DNA from: Caballeronia jiangsuensis
Lineage (GTDB): Bacteria; Pseudomonadota; Gammaproteobacteria; Burkholderiales; Burkholderiaceae
DNA length: 64,000 bases
Direction of reading: 5' to 3'
Assembly: GCA_000648925.1 (NCBI GenBank)
Contig: JFHF01000011.1
Coordinates: 1 to 64,000 of the forward strand
Below the pieces are notes generated by a model. It was given only the letters and a program-made list of their open reading frames with translations. It searched no databases and was not told the origin of the DNA. Below, piece by piece: positions 29,195 to 40,628 of this stretch. Numbering within the stretch: position 1 is the stretch's first letter; each line of letters begins with the position of its first letter. A program made the position numbers and the translations under genes.

Positions 29195-30463
29195 TTAATG
29201 TCCGTGCTCGGGGACCTTGTGATCGTCACGTTCGACAGCCTGCCGGTGGTCGTCCGGCTGCGCGTTCGTGTCGTGTGTGGCGTTTGACTCGGACTGCGTG
29301 GATTGCGTTGCGTCGGACGCCTCGTGCAAGCCCGGAAATTCGGCGAGCACGCTGGGTAGGCCCGCATCGATCTCACCGATTTCCGCCGTGGCGATTTCGG
29401 CGATGGCAGCGCGCAGCGCATCGAGCCCCTGACCCGTGCGTGCACTCAAGAAAACGCGCGAAATATTACCATACTCGTCCCTTTCAACCGCTTCGTCACG
29501 GGCCGCGAGCTCAGGCACCGCGTCGATCTTGTTGAAGACGAGAATCTGGCGAATGTTGTCCGCGCCGATGCCGCGCAACACCTCGTTCACCTGATCGATC
29601 TGATCGAGGCGCACCGCGCTCGATGCATCGACCACATGCAGCAGCACGTCCGCGTGAATGGTTTCTTCGAGCGTGGCGCGGAATGCGGCGACGAGCTGGT
29701 GCGGCAATTCGCGGATGAACCCGACCGTGTCCGACACGACGACATGCCCCGCTTCCTCGCCGAGAAACACGCGGCGCGACGTGGTGTCGAGCGTGGCGAA
29801 GAGCTGATTGGCCGCGTATGCCTGCGCCTTCGTCAGCGCATTGAACAAGGTGGACTTGCCCGCGTTCGTATAGCCGACGAGCGACACCGACATGGTCCGG
29901 TTGCGCACGCGCTGACGCCGCTGCGTGCCGTGCTGACGGCGCAGCTTCTCGAGCCGCGACTTGAGCGCCTTGATGCGCTCGCCGATCAGACGGCGGTCGG
30001 TTTCGAGCTGCGTTTCACCCGGGCCGCGCAAGCCGATACCGCCCTTCTGGCGTTCGAGGTGAGTCCACGCGCGAATGAGGCGCGTCGACAGATATTGCAG
30101 TTGCGCGAGCTCGACCTGCAGCTTGCCTTCGTGGCTGCGAGCGCGCTGCGCGAAGATATCGAGAATGAGGCTCGTGCGATCGACCACGCGGCGATTCAGC
30201 GCGACCTCGAGATTGCGCTGCTGTGCGGGCGCGAGCGCATGATTGAAGATGACGAGTTCGACGTCGTTCGCTTCACACTGCAGGCGCAGTTCTTCGACCT
30301 TGCCGCTGCCGATGAACATCTTGGCATCGGGGCTCGAGCGGCGGCCGGTGAGCGTGACGGCGGGATGAGCGCCCGCACTTTGTGCGAGCAGGCTGAGTTC
30401 TTCCAGACTGGCTTCGAAATCGATCTTGCCGAAGTCTATGCCGACGAGCGCTGCGTTGATCAA
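29195..30463 (-). CDS. hflX: ribosome-associated GTPase HflX
   Basis: A 422-residue GTPase that splits stalled ribosomes. An N-terminal nucleotide-binding-like domain is followed by the glycine-rich GLRGPGETQLETDRR (144-158) and a G domain with G1 GYTNAGKST at 197-205. The tail after about 375 is Ser/Thr/Asp/His-rich. The reading frame opens with TTG at 30461-30463 giving MINAALVGIDFG, the family-conserved start. No ATG fits and no Shine-Dalgarno is visible. It lies 87 bp downstream of hfq. Confidence 0.94.
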   Translation of the reverse strand: MINAALVGIDFGKIDFEASLEELSLLAQSAGAHPAVTLTGRRSSPDAKMFIGSGKVEELRLQCEANDVELVIFNHALAPAQQRNLEVALNRRVVDRTSLILDIFAQRARSHEGKLQVELAQLQYLSTRLIRAWTHLERQKGGIGLRGPGETQLETDRRLIGERIKALKSRLEKLRRQHGTQRRQRVRNRTMSVSLVGYTNAGKSTLFNALTKAQAYAANQLFATLDTTSRRVFLGEEAGHVVVSDTVGFIRELPHQLVAAFRATLEETIHADVLLHVVDASSAVRLDQIDQVNEVLRGIGADNIRQILVFNKIDAVPELAARDEAVERDEYGNISRVFLSARTGQGLDALRAAIAEIATAEIGEIDAGLPSVLAEFPGLHEASDATQSTQSESNATHDTNAQPDDHRQAVERDDHKVPEHGH

Positions 30464-30550
30464 ATTGATGTATTTACGTTTTTGAAGCGACCGGCGAGTT
30501 GCTTAATGTTCGCTTTTGAAATGGCAGATTCGCGCCGGCCGCGACGAGGT

Positions 30551-30787
30551 TTAGGACGGTTCAGCGTCCGGGTGGAAATTCACCGGGCGGGCAGGCACGA
30601 CCGTCGAAATAGCGTGCTTATAGACCATTTGGGTGACCGTATTTCGGAGCAACACGACGTACTGGTCGAAAGATTCGATGTTGCCTTGAAGCTTGATGCC
30701 GTTGACCAAATAGATCGACACCGGCACATGCTCTTTACGCAGTGCGTTCAAAAACGGGTCTTGTAACAATTGCCCTTTGTTGCTCAT
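30551..30787 (-). CDS. hfq: RNA chaperone Hfq
   Basis: A 78-residue Sm-like protein that pairs small RNAs with mRNAs. Sm1 ([26 protein letters not shown]) and Sm2 with the diagnostic YKHAIS are intact. The C-terminal tail is very short compared with E. coli (ends HPDAEPS). The ATG at 30785-30787 has GGAG 7 nt upstream; a longer in-frame start is not family-like. Downstream is hflX, the classic hfq-hflX-hflK-hflC order. Confidence 0.98.
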   Translation of the reverse strand: MSNKGQLLQDPFLNALRKEHVPVSIYLVNGIKLQGNIESFDQYVVLLRNTVTQMVYKHAISTVVPARPVNFHPDAEPS

Positions 30788-30860
30788 AGCAAACTCCGTG
30801 TTTTTTTGCAGGTTGGAAGTATTGTGGACGAAGAAAAAGAGATCCGCCGACAATCGCTAC

Positions 30861-30866
30861 ACTATA
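30861..30866 (-). promoter_or_regulatory. TATAGT -10 box upstream of hfq
   Basis: Minus-strand TATAGT lies about 75 bp upstream of hfq and matches five of six consensus bases. The -35 is weak (AACGTA-like). It would give a leader of about 65-70 nt. Confidence 0.45.
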
Positions 30867-30947
30867 GCCGATTTTCGCTGTTTTACGTTTTCGGGACCCC
30901 TCGGCCAAATGGCTGACGGGACCGAACCGTAAGGCTTCACGCGGTTC

Positions 30948-32288
30948 TCAATCCTTGTCCGCGTATGGGTTGTGACTCGACCGAAACTCTATGCGAAGTG
31001 GAGTGCCGGCGAGCCCGAAAGTTTCGCGAAAACGTCCTTCCAGATAACGCTTGTATGTCTCTGTGATCGCGTCGAGCGCGTTGCCGTGCACGACGATGAT
31101 CGGCGGATTCTGCCCGCCCTGATGCGCGTAACGCAGCTTCGGCCGCACCGGCCCGCGACGCCGCGGCTGCTGGAATTCCACCGCGTCGATCAGCGCGCGC
31201 GTGAGCTTCGGCGTCGGCAGCTTCGCCATCGCGGCGCCGTAGGCGTCGTCGACCGATTTCATCAGCGCGCCGATGCCCGTCTTCTCGAGCGCCGAAACGT
31301 AGTGGAATTTAGCAAAGTCCAAAAACTTGAGCTTGCGCGTCAGGTCCGCCTTAGTGCGCTCACGCACATGGGAGTCCAGACCGTCCCACTTGTTCACGCC
31401 GACGACGAGCGCACGGCCCTGCTCGACCACGAAACCCGCGATGTGCGCGTCCTGCTCCGAGATGTCCTGCTGCGCATCGAGCAGAAGGATCACGACGTTG
31501 GCGTCCGCGATGGACTGCAGCGTCTTCACGACCGAGAACTTCTCGATCGCTTCGAACACCTTGCCGCGGCGGCGCAGGCCTGCCGTGTCGATCAACGTGT
31601 ATTTGCGGCCTTGTCGCTCGAAATCAACATAGATCGAATCGCGCGTCGTGCCGGGCATGTCGAACGCGATCACGCGCTCCTCGCCGATCAGCGTATTCAC
31701 GAGCGTCGACTTGCCGACGTTCGGACGCCCGACGATCGCAATCTTGACGCCGTGCTTCGCCTTCTCTTCGTCCGTTTCTTCCGGCTGATCCTTGTACGCG
31801 ATGTCGAGCGCATCGTTGATCATCTCGACGACGCCGTCGCCATGCGCGGCCGAGATCGCGCGCGGATCGCCGAGACCGAGCTCGTAGAAGTCCGCTGCGA
31901 CCGCCGAGTACTTCATGCCCTCGGCCTTGTTCACGACCAGAAAGAGCGGACGGCCGGTCTTGCGCAGATAGTCGGCGATCGCCTTGTCCTGCGGCGCGAG
32001 TCCGTTGCGGCCATCGACGATGAACACGACGATATCGGCCTCTTCGACCGCCTGACGCGTCTGCCGCGCCATCTCGTGCAGGATGCCGTCCTTCGCCACC
32101 GGCTCGAAACCGCCCGTGTCCACGACGAGATACGGACGTTCGCCGCCCACGCGACCTTCGCCGTAGTGGCGGTCACGGGTCAGGCCCGGCAAGTCCGCGA
32201 CGAGCGCGTCGCGCGAGCGCGTCAGCCGGTTGAAAAGCGTCGATTTCCCAACATTGGGGCGCCCGACGAGCGCGATCACGGGTTTCAT
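30948..32288 (-). CDS. der: ribosome-biogenesis GTPase Der (EngA)
   Basis: A 446-residue protein with two tandem GTPase domains. The first has G1 GRPNVGKST at 9-17 and DLPGLTRD, the second G1 GRPNVGKST at about 187-195, DMPGTTRD and NKWD. A KH-like C-terminal domain follows. Der matures the 50S subunit. It starts 391 bp after bamB ends and runs toward hfq, with a 160-bp gap to hfq. Confidence 0.97.
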   Translation of the reverse strand: MKPVIALVGRPNVGKSTLFNRLTRSRDALVADLPGLTRDRHYGEGRVGGERPYLVVDTGGFEPVAKDGILHEMARQTRQAVEEADIVVFIVDGRNGLAPQDKAIADYLRKTGRPLFLVVNKAEGMKYSAVAADFYELGLGDPRAISAAHGDGVVEMINDALDIAYKDQPEETDEEKAKHGVKIAIVGRPNVGKSTLVNTLIGEERVIAFDMPGTTRDSIYVDFERQGRKYTLIDTAGLRRRGKVFEAIEKFSVVKTLQSIADANVVILLLDAQQDISEQDAHIAGFVVEQGRALVVGVNKWDGLDSHVRERTKADLTRKLKFLDFAKFHYVSALEKTGIGALMKSVDDAYGAAMAKLPTPKLTRALIDAVEFQQPRRRGPVRPKLRYAHQGGQNPPIIVVHGNALDAITETYKRYLEGRFRETFGLAGTPLRIEFRSSHNPYADKD

Positions 32289-32679
32289 CTGATTTTGTTC
32301 AAGGTTGAACGCAAGGCGAACGCGGAACGGGCGGTAGAAACGTCTCGTTGCGTTCCGCTACGCCGCGCAATGGCTGCGCTTGTCGCAAATTAGCATGGAT
32401 TCGGCTTGCCGCACGCGAGGCGCGTCGGTTGGCCGGATGATCGGCGGTCGTTCGCCGGTCTTGCCTCGTTCGAGGCTCTCTTGCGCGGCGCCTTCGCACG
32501 ACGCGCTCGTTCTTCTACCCTGCTTTTGCAAGCGGGTTTTATCGCGATGCGCGCGCGGCGCGACGCTTCTTTCTCGTGCGGCTCGTCGTGGCGAGCCTGC
32601 CGCGCCGCCGGACATCGACGGCGCGCTTTGCTGCTCAAGGCTGCGAGCGCGCGTCACGCGCTCGCAGCCCGGTTTTCAC
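32289..32679. other. 391-bp gap between bamB and der
   Basis: No ORF here has family-like composition; the open frames are Arg/Ala/Ser-rich and look like GC-rich noise. The only structure I see is the perfect hairpin at 32639-32669 near the bamB stop. It must also contain the der promoter or leader, but I see no clear -10/-35 pair. Confidence 0.6.
32639..32669. repeat. perfect 13-bp hairpin after bamB
   Basis: GGCTGCGAGCGCG (32639-32651) and CGCGCTCGCAGCC (32657-32669) pair completely around a 5-nt loop, starting 10 bp past the bamB stop. There is no T-run on the minus strand (which bamB uses), so this could stabilise the bamB message end or partly terminate it. On the plus strand four T follow. 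Confidence 0.6.
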
Positions 32680-33840
32680 TCAGTTGCCCGGACGGAAACC
32701 GTAGAGATCGCCGTCATGCGTCTGCACGACGAGCGTGTTGCCCGCCAGCACAGGCGCCGCGGTGATCGCGCTGCCGTCGGTCGGTGCGCGGCCGATGACC
32801 TGGCCGTTTTCCGTGTTCAGGAAGTGCACGAAGCCCTGATAGTCGCCCACGACGACCGCACGGCCGAGAATGTACGGCACGCTGACGCTGCGGTTCTTCA
32901 GCGTATCCGTCTTCCAGATCTGCGAGCCGTCCGTCGCGCGGAACGCGTTCACGACCGACCAGTCGTCGCCCGCCGCGACGATCTGCTCGTCTTGTGCGAG
33001 GCCGCTGTCGCTTGAGAAATTCTTTTCCCACACCGGCTGGCCCGAGTTCGCATCGAAGCAGCCGATGCGGCCCTGGAACGTCACCGCGCAGGTCTGCGCG
33101 CCAACGAGTCCCGGCGCGCCGGTCACGTCATTGATACGCTCGACTTCGGTCACGCCCTTCGGGTACGACACTGGCGCCTGCCAGTACGCATCGCCCGTTT
33201 GCAGGTTGATCGCCGCGAACGTGCCGCCGGGGAAGCCCGCGAGCACCGCCTGATTGCCGGCGAACGTCATGCCCGCCGCGACACGCAGGTTCAAAGGCAC
33301 GGCGCGCAACTGAAAGACCCACCTTTGCTCGCCCGTCTGCGCGTTGAACGCGATGACCTTGCCGTCGATCGTGCGCACGATCACGAGATCGTTGCCGACG
33401 AGCGGCGGCGAGACGATCTCGCCGGGCGCCGTGGCCGTCCACAGCAGCTTGCCGTCGGAGCCGAGCACGTCGACCTGGCCCTTCAGACCGCCCACGGCCG
33501 TGAGATTGCCATCGCTGCCGACGCCCGCGGACAGATCGTCCTTGAGCTTGATGCGCCAGACGTCCTGACCGGTCTTCGCATCGATTTTGGCGACGGTGCC
33601 GTTCGTGCCCGCGGCGAAGACGTAATCGCCGACCGCGACCGGCGAGAACAGATACCGGCCCGCCTTGCCGACGCTCGCCTTCCACGTCTGGTTGACGCTC
33701 AACACCGGCTTGAAGTCCGCGAGCGGTGTCGGCACGCGGCGTTCATCCTTGGTCGACGAGCAGGCGGCCAGCAAGACGGTCATCGCGCAAGTGAGCGGCA
33801 CGGCGTAGCGTTTCAAAAAAGTCATCGGTGGACGCAACAT
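32680..33840 (-). CDS. bamB: outer-membrane assembly lipoprotein BamB
   Basis: A 386-residue BAM complex lipoprotein. The signal peptide ends LLAAC with the acylated cysteine at residue 27. The mature part is an eight-bladed PQQ-type propeller, with repeats such as GTVAKIDAKTGQDVWRI, GKVIAFNAQTGEQRW and GRIGCFDANSGQPVW, ending in GDLYGFRPGN. The start at 33840 (MLRPPMTF) is used; an ATG five codons further in (MTFLKRY) is equally plausible. It lies 118 bp downstream of the yfgM-like gene. Confidence 0.95.
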   Translation of the reverse strand: MLRPPMTFLKRYAVPLTCAMTVLLAACSSTKDERRVPTPLADFKPVLSVNQTWKASVGKAGRYLFSPVAVGDYVFAAGTNGTVAKIDAKTGQDVWRIKLKDDLSAGVGSDGNLTAVGGLKGQVDVLGSDGKLLWTATAPGEIVSPPLVGNDLVIVRTIDGKVIAFNAQTGEQRWVFQLRAVPLNLRVAAGMTFAGNQAVLAGFPGGTFAAINLQTGDAYWQAPVSYPKGVTEVERINDVTGAPGLVGAQTCAVTFQGRIGCFDANSGQPVWEKNFSSDSGLAQDEQIVAAGDDWSVVNAFRATDGSQIWKTDTLKNRSVSVPYILGRAVVVGDYQGFVHFLNTENGQVIGRAPTDGSAITAAPVLAGNTLVVQTHDGDLYGFRPGN

Positions 33841-33958
33841 GAATTGGTGAATTGGGTTGATCGGCGCCGGCCGCCGCGTCGCTGCATCGCGACGCCGTGG
33901 CGGGCGGCTTGATTGACTGATGTGCAGGATCGATCGATACCGATTGAAACGATGCGGA

Positions 33959-34588
33959 TCAGCCGCCGAGCGCATCGAGCTTGAACTGGATCAATTGACG
34001 CGCGGACGTGTCGTTCTCGGGCAGCGTCTCGAGCGCGACCTTGTAGGCCGCGCGCGCGTCGTCGCGCTTGCCTTGCGCGGCGAGCAGGTCGCCACGGCGA
34101 TCCGCGATCACGCCCTTGAACGCATCGAGCGGTTGATCCGCGAGCAGCTTGAGGCCTGCGTCGTAGTTCTTCTCGTCGAGCAGGACGAGCGCGAGACGCA
34201 GCTTCGCGATCTGCTTGTACTCGTCGTCCTTCGCGTGGTCGATGGCCCATTGCAGCTGCGTCTTCGCACCCGCCGTGTTGCCCGCCATGTAAAGCGATTT
34301 CGCGGCCGCGAGCGCGCTCATCTGCGCGTAACCCGTGCCGCCGAACTTGTCTTCCATGTCGGTGGCAACACGCGTGACGAGCGCCTGATCGTTGGCGTTG
34401 ACTGCCTGCTGAAGATGGTCGTAGAGCACCGATGCTTCGGCCGCCTGACGACGCTGCCAGAAATTCCATCCGTTGTACCCGGCCCCAATGACGAGCGCCA
34501 CGAGCACAACCCACGTCGTGGTGTTACCCCATTTGGCCCACCAGGCCTTTACGCTTTCAAGTGATTCTTGTTCGTCGTGATAGCTCAT
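33959..34588 (-). CDS. YfgM-family membrane-anchored TPR protein
   Basis: A 209-residue protein with a short cytoplasmic start, one transmembrane helix (about 23-45, TTTWVVLVALVIGAGYNG) and a periplasmic TPR_21/YfgM domain with TPR-like pairs (AKTQLQWAIDHAKDDEYKQIAKLRLALVL, ARAAYKVALETLPEN). E. coli YfgM binds the SecYEG translocon and works with PpiD. The position between hisS and bamB matches E. coli hisS-yfgM-bamB. Confidence 0.88.
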   Translation of the reverse strand: MSYHDEQESLESVKAWWAKWGNTTTWVVLVALVIGAGYNGWNFWQRRQAAEASVLYDHLQQAVNANDQALVTRVATDMEDKFGGTGYAQMSALAAAKSLYMAGNTAGAKTQLQWAIDHAKDDEYKQIAKLRLALVLLDEKNYDAGLKLLADQPLDAFKGVIADRRGDLLAAQGKRDDARAAYKVALETLPENDTSARQLIQFKLDALGG

Positions 34589-34693
34589 CGTCCAGCTATT
34601 CCTTCCTGCGTTTCAATTCCCTCAACGAGCACCGCGCGCGATGCCGGATTGTGTCGATCCGGACCGCGGCGAACGGCAAAATGGGCCTGTATC

Positions 34694-36043
34694 TCAGGCG
34701 CCCTCGTCATCGGCGGTTGCAACCATCGCATTGATTAGGTATTCGGTCAAGTCTTCCGCCGGAACGTTCACTTGCTCGTTCTTTTGGCTGTCGGAGGTTT
34801 CGTCGCCCGAACGGCGCAGCGGTTTGACGCCGATCATGCCTTGCGCGAGTTCGTCCTCGCCGAGCACGACCGCGAAGGCCGCGCCGCTCGCGTCGGCCTT
34901 CTTCATCTGCGACTTGAAGCTCGCGGACGCGCCGTCCGGGCTGCAATGCAGGATGACGTCGAGGCCCGTGTCGCGCAGACGTTCGGCGACGATGAACGCG
35001 TGCTCCGCCGCCTTTTCGCCCTGATGCACGACATACACGTCCGTGCCTTCGGCTTCCGGCACGAGTTGCTCTTCCTTCAGCAACTCGAGGATGCGCTCGA
35101 CGCCCATCGCCCAGCCGCACGCGGCCGTCGGCTTGCCGCCGAGTTGCTCGATGAGCGGATCGTAGCGACCGCCGCCCGCGACCGTGCCCTGGGCGCCGAG
35201 CTTGTCGGTGACCCATTCGAACACGGTGAGGTTGTAATAGTCGAGGCCGCGCACGAGACGCGGATTGATCTTGAACGGAATGTTGTTCGCCTTGAGCAGA
35301 CGCTGCACGCCTTCGAAGTGCTTGCGCGACGCGTCACCCAGAAAATCGACGAGCTTCGGCGCGTTCTGCGCGATCTCCTGCATCGCCGGATTCTTCGTGT
35401 CGAGCACGCGCAGCGGGTTCGTATAGAGACGGCGTTTCGCTTCTTCATCGAGCGAATCGGCATGCTTCTCCAGATACGCGATCAGTTCCTTGCGATGCGC
35501 CGCGCGCTCTTCCGCCTGACCGAGCGAGTTGAGTTCGAGGCGAATGCCGGTGAGCCCGAGATCGTCCCAGAGACGCTGGCACATCATGATGATTTCGGCG
35601 TCGGTATCCGGACCCGCGAAGCCGAGCGCTTCCACGCCGACCTGATGGAACTGGCGATAACGCCCGCGCTGCGGACGCTCGTGACGGAACATCGGGCCGA
35701 CGTACCACAGGCGCTTGGGGCCGTCGTACAGCAGGTTGTGCTCGATGGTCGCGCGCACGACCGCCGCGGTGTTCTCCGGGCGCATCGTCAGATGCTCGCC
35801 ATTGAGCGCATCCGTGAAGCTGTACATCTCTTTCTCGACGATATCGGTCACTTCGCCGATACCGCGCGTGAACAACTGCGTATGCTCGACGATCGGCGTG
35901 CGGATGTTCTGATAGCCGTATGCGCGCAGCATCGACTTGACGGTGGTTTCGAAGAAGTCCCACAACGCGGCATCCTGCGGGAGGATGTCGTTCATGCCCT
36001 TCACACCGCTCAGTTTCTCGAGCCGTTTCTTCTGTTCAGTCAT
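34694..36043 (-). CDS. hisS: histidyl-tRNA synthetase
   Basis: A 449-residue class II synthetase. Motif 1 lies near [10 protein letters not shown], motif 2 near [17 protein letters not shown], and motif 3 near [10 protein letters not shown]. The histidine-specific RGLDYYN and GGGRYD are present. A short N-terminal basic extension and a Glu/Asp-rich tail are slight additions. It starts 7 bp before ispG ends on the other side, so ispG-hisS are co-transcribed as in E. coli. Confidence 0.97.
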   Translation of the reverse strand: MTEQKKRLEKLSGVKGMNDILPQDAALWDFFETTVKSMLRAYGYQNIRTPIVEHTQLFTRGIGEVTDIVEKEMYSFTDALNGEHLTMRPENTAAVVRATIEHNLLYDGPKRLWYVGPMFRHERPQRGRYRQFHQVGVEALGFAGPDTDAEIIMMCQRLWDDLGLTGIRLELNSLGQAEERAAHRKELIAYLEKHADSLDEEAKRRLYTNPLRVLDTKNPAMQEIAQNAPKLVDFLGDASRKHFEGVQRLLKANNIPFKINPRLVRGLDYYNLTVFEWVTDKLGAQGTVAGGGRYDPLIEQLGGKPTAACGWAMGVERILELLKEEQLVPEAEGTDVYVVHQGEKAAEHAFIVAERLRDTGLDVILHCSPDGASASFKSQMKKADASGAAFAVVLGEDELAQGMIGVKPLRRSGDETSDSQKNEQVNVPAEDLTEYLINAMVATADDEGA

Positions 36044-36049
36044 CTGTCT

Positions 36050-37378
<1,329 letters not shown>

Positions 37379-37512
37379 CGAAAAACCCTTTGGCAACCTT
37401 TTCGCCGATGCGGCGCCGGGTTGCGTGTATGGAACCTCGAACGGGCGACACGGCTTGCACCGTGACGCCCCTGACTTGTTCGCCGCTCAGCGAACCGATC
37501 GACCTCGCCGAC

Positions 37513-38625
37513 TCAAGGCAGCGAGAGACGCGCGACGTTTCCGCGTGCGGACGAGTAGCGCTTGGCATCGACGGGTTCGTCGTCGACCGACAACGATTCG
37601 ACGCCCTTCACATTGCCGACGGTCACCTTGAACGGCGCCTCGCCTTCCACGCGCTGCGTGCTGCCCGCACGGACGAGGCCGGAATAGAGTTCCTTGCCGT
37701 CCTTGCCGCGCACGCTGAACCAGCTATCTTCCTTCACTTTCAACTCGATCGCGCCCGAGCCGCTGCCCGCGACGGCAGGCGCGGACGCCACCACAGCCGG
37801 CGCGGTCTTCGCAGCCGATGCGGGAGTAGCGGCAGCCGGCGCGCTCGCGCCCTGCACCGCCGACAACGTCGATGACGAAGCCGGCAGCGCGTTCGTGCCG
37901 AGCGGACGCGGCATCGGCTGCTCGCCGGGCGCGGCCGCCACTTCGGGCAGCGATGCTTCGCCGGTGTTCGCGGCCGCTGCCTCGTCGGGCGTCTGCGTGG
38001 ACGATGTACCCGCCGATTCGTTCGACGGCGATGGCGATGTCGACGACAAGCCCACGCCCGTGGTCGCCTTCAGACGTGCGAGCCAGTTGCTCGATTCGCC
38101 GCCGGTGTGCCACGTCACGAGCGCCACCAGAACGACGATGATGGCCAGGACACCCCACATCCATGAGCGCTTGCGGCTCGAGGAATTGCCGAGCGGCACC
38201 GACACGCGACCGCGCGGCAGCCCTCCGCCCGCCGATGCCGGCACTTTCAGATTGTGCTCGATCTCGCCGCCATCGCGCCGGAAAGCCTGCGTGAAGGGCG
38301 CGGGATCGGCGCCCAGAATTTTCGCGTAACTCCGCACGATGCCCGCGGCAAATGTACGATCGGGCAAATGACTGATATCGCCCGCTTCGAGCGCGAGCAA
38401 TTTTGTCGGCGAAACTTTTAGGCGCGCGGAGACGTCGTCGATCGACCATGCTTTCGCCTGACGGAGCTGCGCGAGACGCGCGCCGACCGCCTGTATCGAG
38501 TCCAGAGGCCCCGCCTGGCTCGCATTCGACGCCGCCCCTTCCGCGCCGGCCTGACCGTCGTACTGACCGCCGGACCGGTTGCCGGAATGACTGCCAAAAG
38601 GCGTCGGGTGCTGCGGCTCACTCAT
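37513..38625 (-). CDS. rodZ: cytoskeletal protein RodZ (HTH, membrane anchor, DUF4115)
   Basis: A 370-residue bitopic protein. A Gly/Ser/Gln-rich N-terminal tail (1-40) precedes an Xre-type helix-turn-helix (GARLAQLRQAKAWSIDDVSARLKVSPTKLLALEAGD) that binds MreB in known RodZ. A transmembrane helix (MWGVLAIIVVLVALVTW) is followed by an Ala/Pro/Ser-rich periplasmic linker and a C-terminal DUF4115 domain with DSWFSVRGKDGKELYSGL. RodZ links MreB to the elongasome. A good GAGGAA ribosome-binding site precedes the ATG. Upstream sits rlmN with a 185-bp gap. Confidence 0.92.
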   Translation of the reverse strand: MSEPQHPTPFGSHSGNRSGGQYDGQAGAEGAASNASQAGPLDSIQAVGARLAQLRQAKAWSIDDVSARLKVSPTKLLALEAGDISHLPDRTFAAGIVRSYAKILGADPAPFTQAFRRDGGEIEHNLKVPASAGGGLPRGRVSVPLGNSSSRKRSWMWGVLAIIVVLVALVTWHTGGESSNWLARLKATTGVGLSSTSPSPSNESAGTSSTQTPDEAAAANTGEASLPEVAAAPGEQPMPRPLGTNALPASSSTLSAVQGASAPAAATPASAAKTAPAVVASAPAVAGSGSGAIELKVKEDSWFSVRGKDGKELYSGLVRAGSTQRVEGEAPFKVTVGNVKGVESLSVDDEPVDAKRYSSARGNVARLSLP

Positions 38626-38714
38626 GCCAAATTCCTCGCATCGATTCTTTCATATAGCGCTGTTGCGTTGTCCGGTTCGAATAAACCACGTGAACGATAC
38701 AACTCCAGCGCCAT
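38622..38714 (-). other. possible 30-codon ORF coupled to rodZ
   Basis: In the gap between rlmN and rodZ, an ATG at 38712-38714 opens a 30-residue frame (begins MALELYRSRG, ends RIDARNLA). Its TGA overlaps the rodZ ATG as ATGA. The codons include TTA, CTA and AGA, unlike neighbouring genes. It may be a leader peptide, a gene remnant or chance. No family is recognised. Confidence 0.25.
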
Positions 38715-38810
38715 TGCAGACCGCTTTATAACAAAATGTTCGGCTTTTAGTGCCGTATCCCGACGTTTGCTGCGCCTTTCGCTGCGGCTTCGTTCAGTTC
38801 AGGCGCGCCG

Positions 38811-39953
38811 TCAGATCGCCCGCACCTCGATAGTCTTGCTGCCCGCGCGGCTCATGCGTTCGGCAAGACGCGTGCGATCCTGCACCGCGCCCGCGAGCTG
38901 GCCGCAGGCAGCGTCGATGTCGTCGCCGCGCGTCTTGCGCACGGTAGTGACGACACCCGCGTCCATCAGAACCTGCGCGAATCGCTTGATCTGCTCGTTT
39001 TTGGAGCGCGTCAGACCCGATTCCGGGAACGGATTGAACGGAATGAGGTTGAATTTGCACGGCACGTCGCGCGTCACGGCGAGCAGTTCGCGCGCGTGCG
39101 CCTCGGTGTCGTTGACGCCGTCGAGCATGCAATATTCGAACGTGATGAAGTCGCGCGGCGCGACCTTCAGATAGCGCTGACACGCCGCCATCAATTCGCG
39201 CAGCGGGTACTTCTTGTTCAGCGGCACCAGCATGTCGCGCAACGGGTCGTTCGGCGCGTGCAGCGATACTGCCAGCGCCACGGGCAGATCGGCGGCGAGA
39301 CGGTCCATCATCGGCACGACGCCGGAGGTGGAAAGCGTCACGCGGCGGCGGGAGAGCCCGTAGGCGTTGTCGTCGAGCATCAGGCGCATGGCCGGCACGA
39401 CGGCGTCATAGTTGAGCATCGGCTCGCCCATGCCCATCATCACGACGTTCGTGACGACGCGCTCGCCCTTGCCCGGCCCGCCGACTTCGCGTCCGAGCGA
39501 CTTGCGCAGCGCGAACTCCGCCATGCGCAACTGGCCGATGATTTCGCCGGTAGTCAGATTGCGGGAAAAGCCCTGCTTGCCGGTGGAACAGAACCGGCAG
39601 TTCACCGCGCAACCCGCCTGCGAAGACACGCACAGCGTGCCGCGCGTTTCTTCGGGGATGAACACGGTTTCGACCGCGTTGCCGTTGCCTACGTCGATCA
39701 GCCACTTGCGTGTGCCGTCGGTGGAAACGTGGTCGCTGATGATGTCGGGCATCGCCATATTGGCGCGGCCCTTGAGTTTTTCGCGCAGCGATTTCGCGAG
39801 ATCCGTCATGCCGTCGAAATCGTCGGCACCGTATTGGTGGATCCAGCGCTGCAATTGCTTGGCGCGAAACGGCTTTTCGCCCAGGCTCGCGCAATACGCG
39901 GTGAGCCCGGCGGCGTCCAGATCGAGAAGATTGACGGTGGTGCTGCTCGTCAT
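38811..39953 (-). CDS. rlmN: dual-specificity RNA methyltransferase RlmN
   Basis: A 380-residue radical-SAM enzyme methylating A2503 of 23S rRNA and A37 of some tRNAs. The cluster motif is C115-x3-C119-x2-C122 in GCAVNCRFC. The C-terminal [11 protein letters not shown] carries the methyl-transfer cysteine. I used the ATG at 39951-39953 ([13 protein letters not shown]), which matches other Burkholderiaceae starts; an ATG five codons earlier is in frame. It lies between ndk and rodZ. Confidence 0.95.
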   Translation of the reverse strand: MTSSTTVNLLDLDAAGLTAYCASLGEKPFRAKQLQRWIHQYGADDFDGMTDLAKSLREKLKGRANMAMPDIISDHVSTDGTRKWLIDVGNGNAVETVFIPEETRGTLCVSSQAGCAVNCRFCSTGKQGFSRNLTTGEIIGQLRMAEFALRKSLGREVGGPGKGERVVTNVVMMGMGEPMLNYDAVVPAMRLMLDDNAYGLSRRRVTLSTSGVVPMMDRLAADLPVALAVSLHAPNDPLRDMLVPLNKKYPLRELMAACQRYLKVAPRDFITFEYCMLDGVNDTEAHARELLAVTRDVPCKFNLIPFNPFPESGLTRSKNEQIKRFAQVLMDAGVVTTVRKTRGDDIDAACGQLAGAVQDRTRLAERMSRAGSKTIEVRAI

Positions 39954-40102
39954 GTCGAGTTCTGCCATTTCAGATTGCGAAGCCCGGACTATGTCGTCCG
40001 GGACCGTTCGCGCCAATTCCTGCTTCTTTCAACTGCTTGTTTCTGCGTCGAGGCGCGATGCGCGCGGCGGCCAACAGACCGACGCGCGGTACAACGCGAA
40101 AA

Positions 40103-40528
40103 TTAACGCGAGTAGACGTTCACTTCCGGGAAGAAGAACGCGACTTCCTGACGCGCCGTTTCCGCAGCGTCCGAACCATGCACGGCGTTCGCATCGATGC
40201 TGTCGGCGAAGTCGGCGCGGATCGTGCCCTTGGCCGCCTTTTTCGGATCGGTCGCGCCCATCAGGTCGCGGTGCTTGGCGATTGCGTTCTCGCCTTCCAG
40301 CACCTGAATCACGACCGGGCCGGAAATCATGAATTCCACGAGGTCCTTGAAGAACGGACGCGCGGCGTGCACGGCGTAGAACTTTTCCGCGTCGGCGCGC
40401 GACAGATGAACCATGCGCGACGCAATGATCTTGAGACCTGCGTTCTCGAAACGGCTGTAGATCTGGCCGATAACGTTCTTTGCTACCGCGTCCGGCTTGA
40501 TAATCGACAGGGTGCGCTCGATCGCCAT
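40103..40528 (-). CDS. ndk: nucleoside diphosphate kinase
   Basis: A 141-residue enzyme that phosphorylates NDPs to NTPs through H117 in NAVHGSD. The fold residues [10 protein letters not shown] at the start are typical. The ATG at 40526-40528 has TTGGAG upstream. It is the first gene of the long minus-strand run ndk-rlmN-rodZ-ispG-hisS-yfgM-bamB-der, with an extended -10 promoter about 50 bp upstream. Confidence 0.97.
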   Translation of the reverse strand: MAIERTLSIIKPDAVAKNVIGQIYSRFENAGLKIIASRMVHLSRADAEKFYAVHAARPFFKDLVEFMISGPVVIQVLEGENAIAKHRDLMGATDPKKAAKGTIRADFADSIDANAVHGSDAAETARQEVAFFFPEVNVYSR

Positions 40529-40575
40529 GAAAAACTCCAAAAAATGAACGGTTTACGGATTAAAACGAATCGACA

Positions 40576-40584
40576 ATTGTAGCA
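40576..40584 (-). promoter_or_regulatory. extended -10 promoter of ndk
   Basis: Minus-strand TGC-TACAAT is an extended -10 (TGn followed by five of six matches to TATAAT). It lies about 48 bp upstream of the ndk start; transcription would begin near 40570. Confidence 0.6.
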
Positions 40585-40612
40585 CGAAGCAAGGTATGAT
40601 TGCGATTGAAAC

Positions 40613-40628
40613 CTTACGGCACCGTAAG
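40613..40628. promoter_or_regulatory. CTTACGG-CA-CCGTAAG palindrome upstream of ndk
   Basis: Perfect 7-bp arms with a 2-bp spacer lie about 43-58 bp upstream of the predicted ndk transcription start. The position and symmetry fit an operator for a dimeric regulator, but I cannot name one. Confidence 0.4.

Noticed and set aside
32358..32657. Open frame in the bamB-der gap
   Set aside because: Ser/Arg/Ala-rich with no hydrophobic core and no plausible ribosome-binding site.
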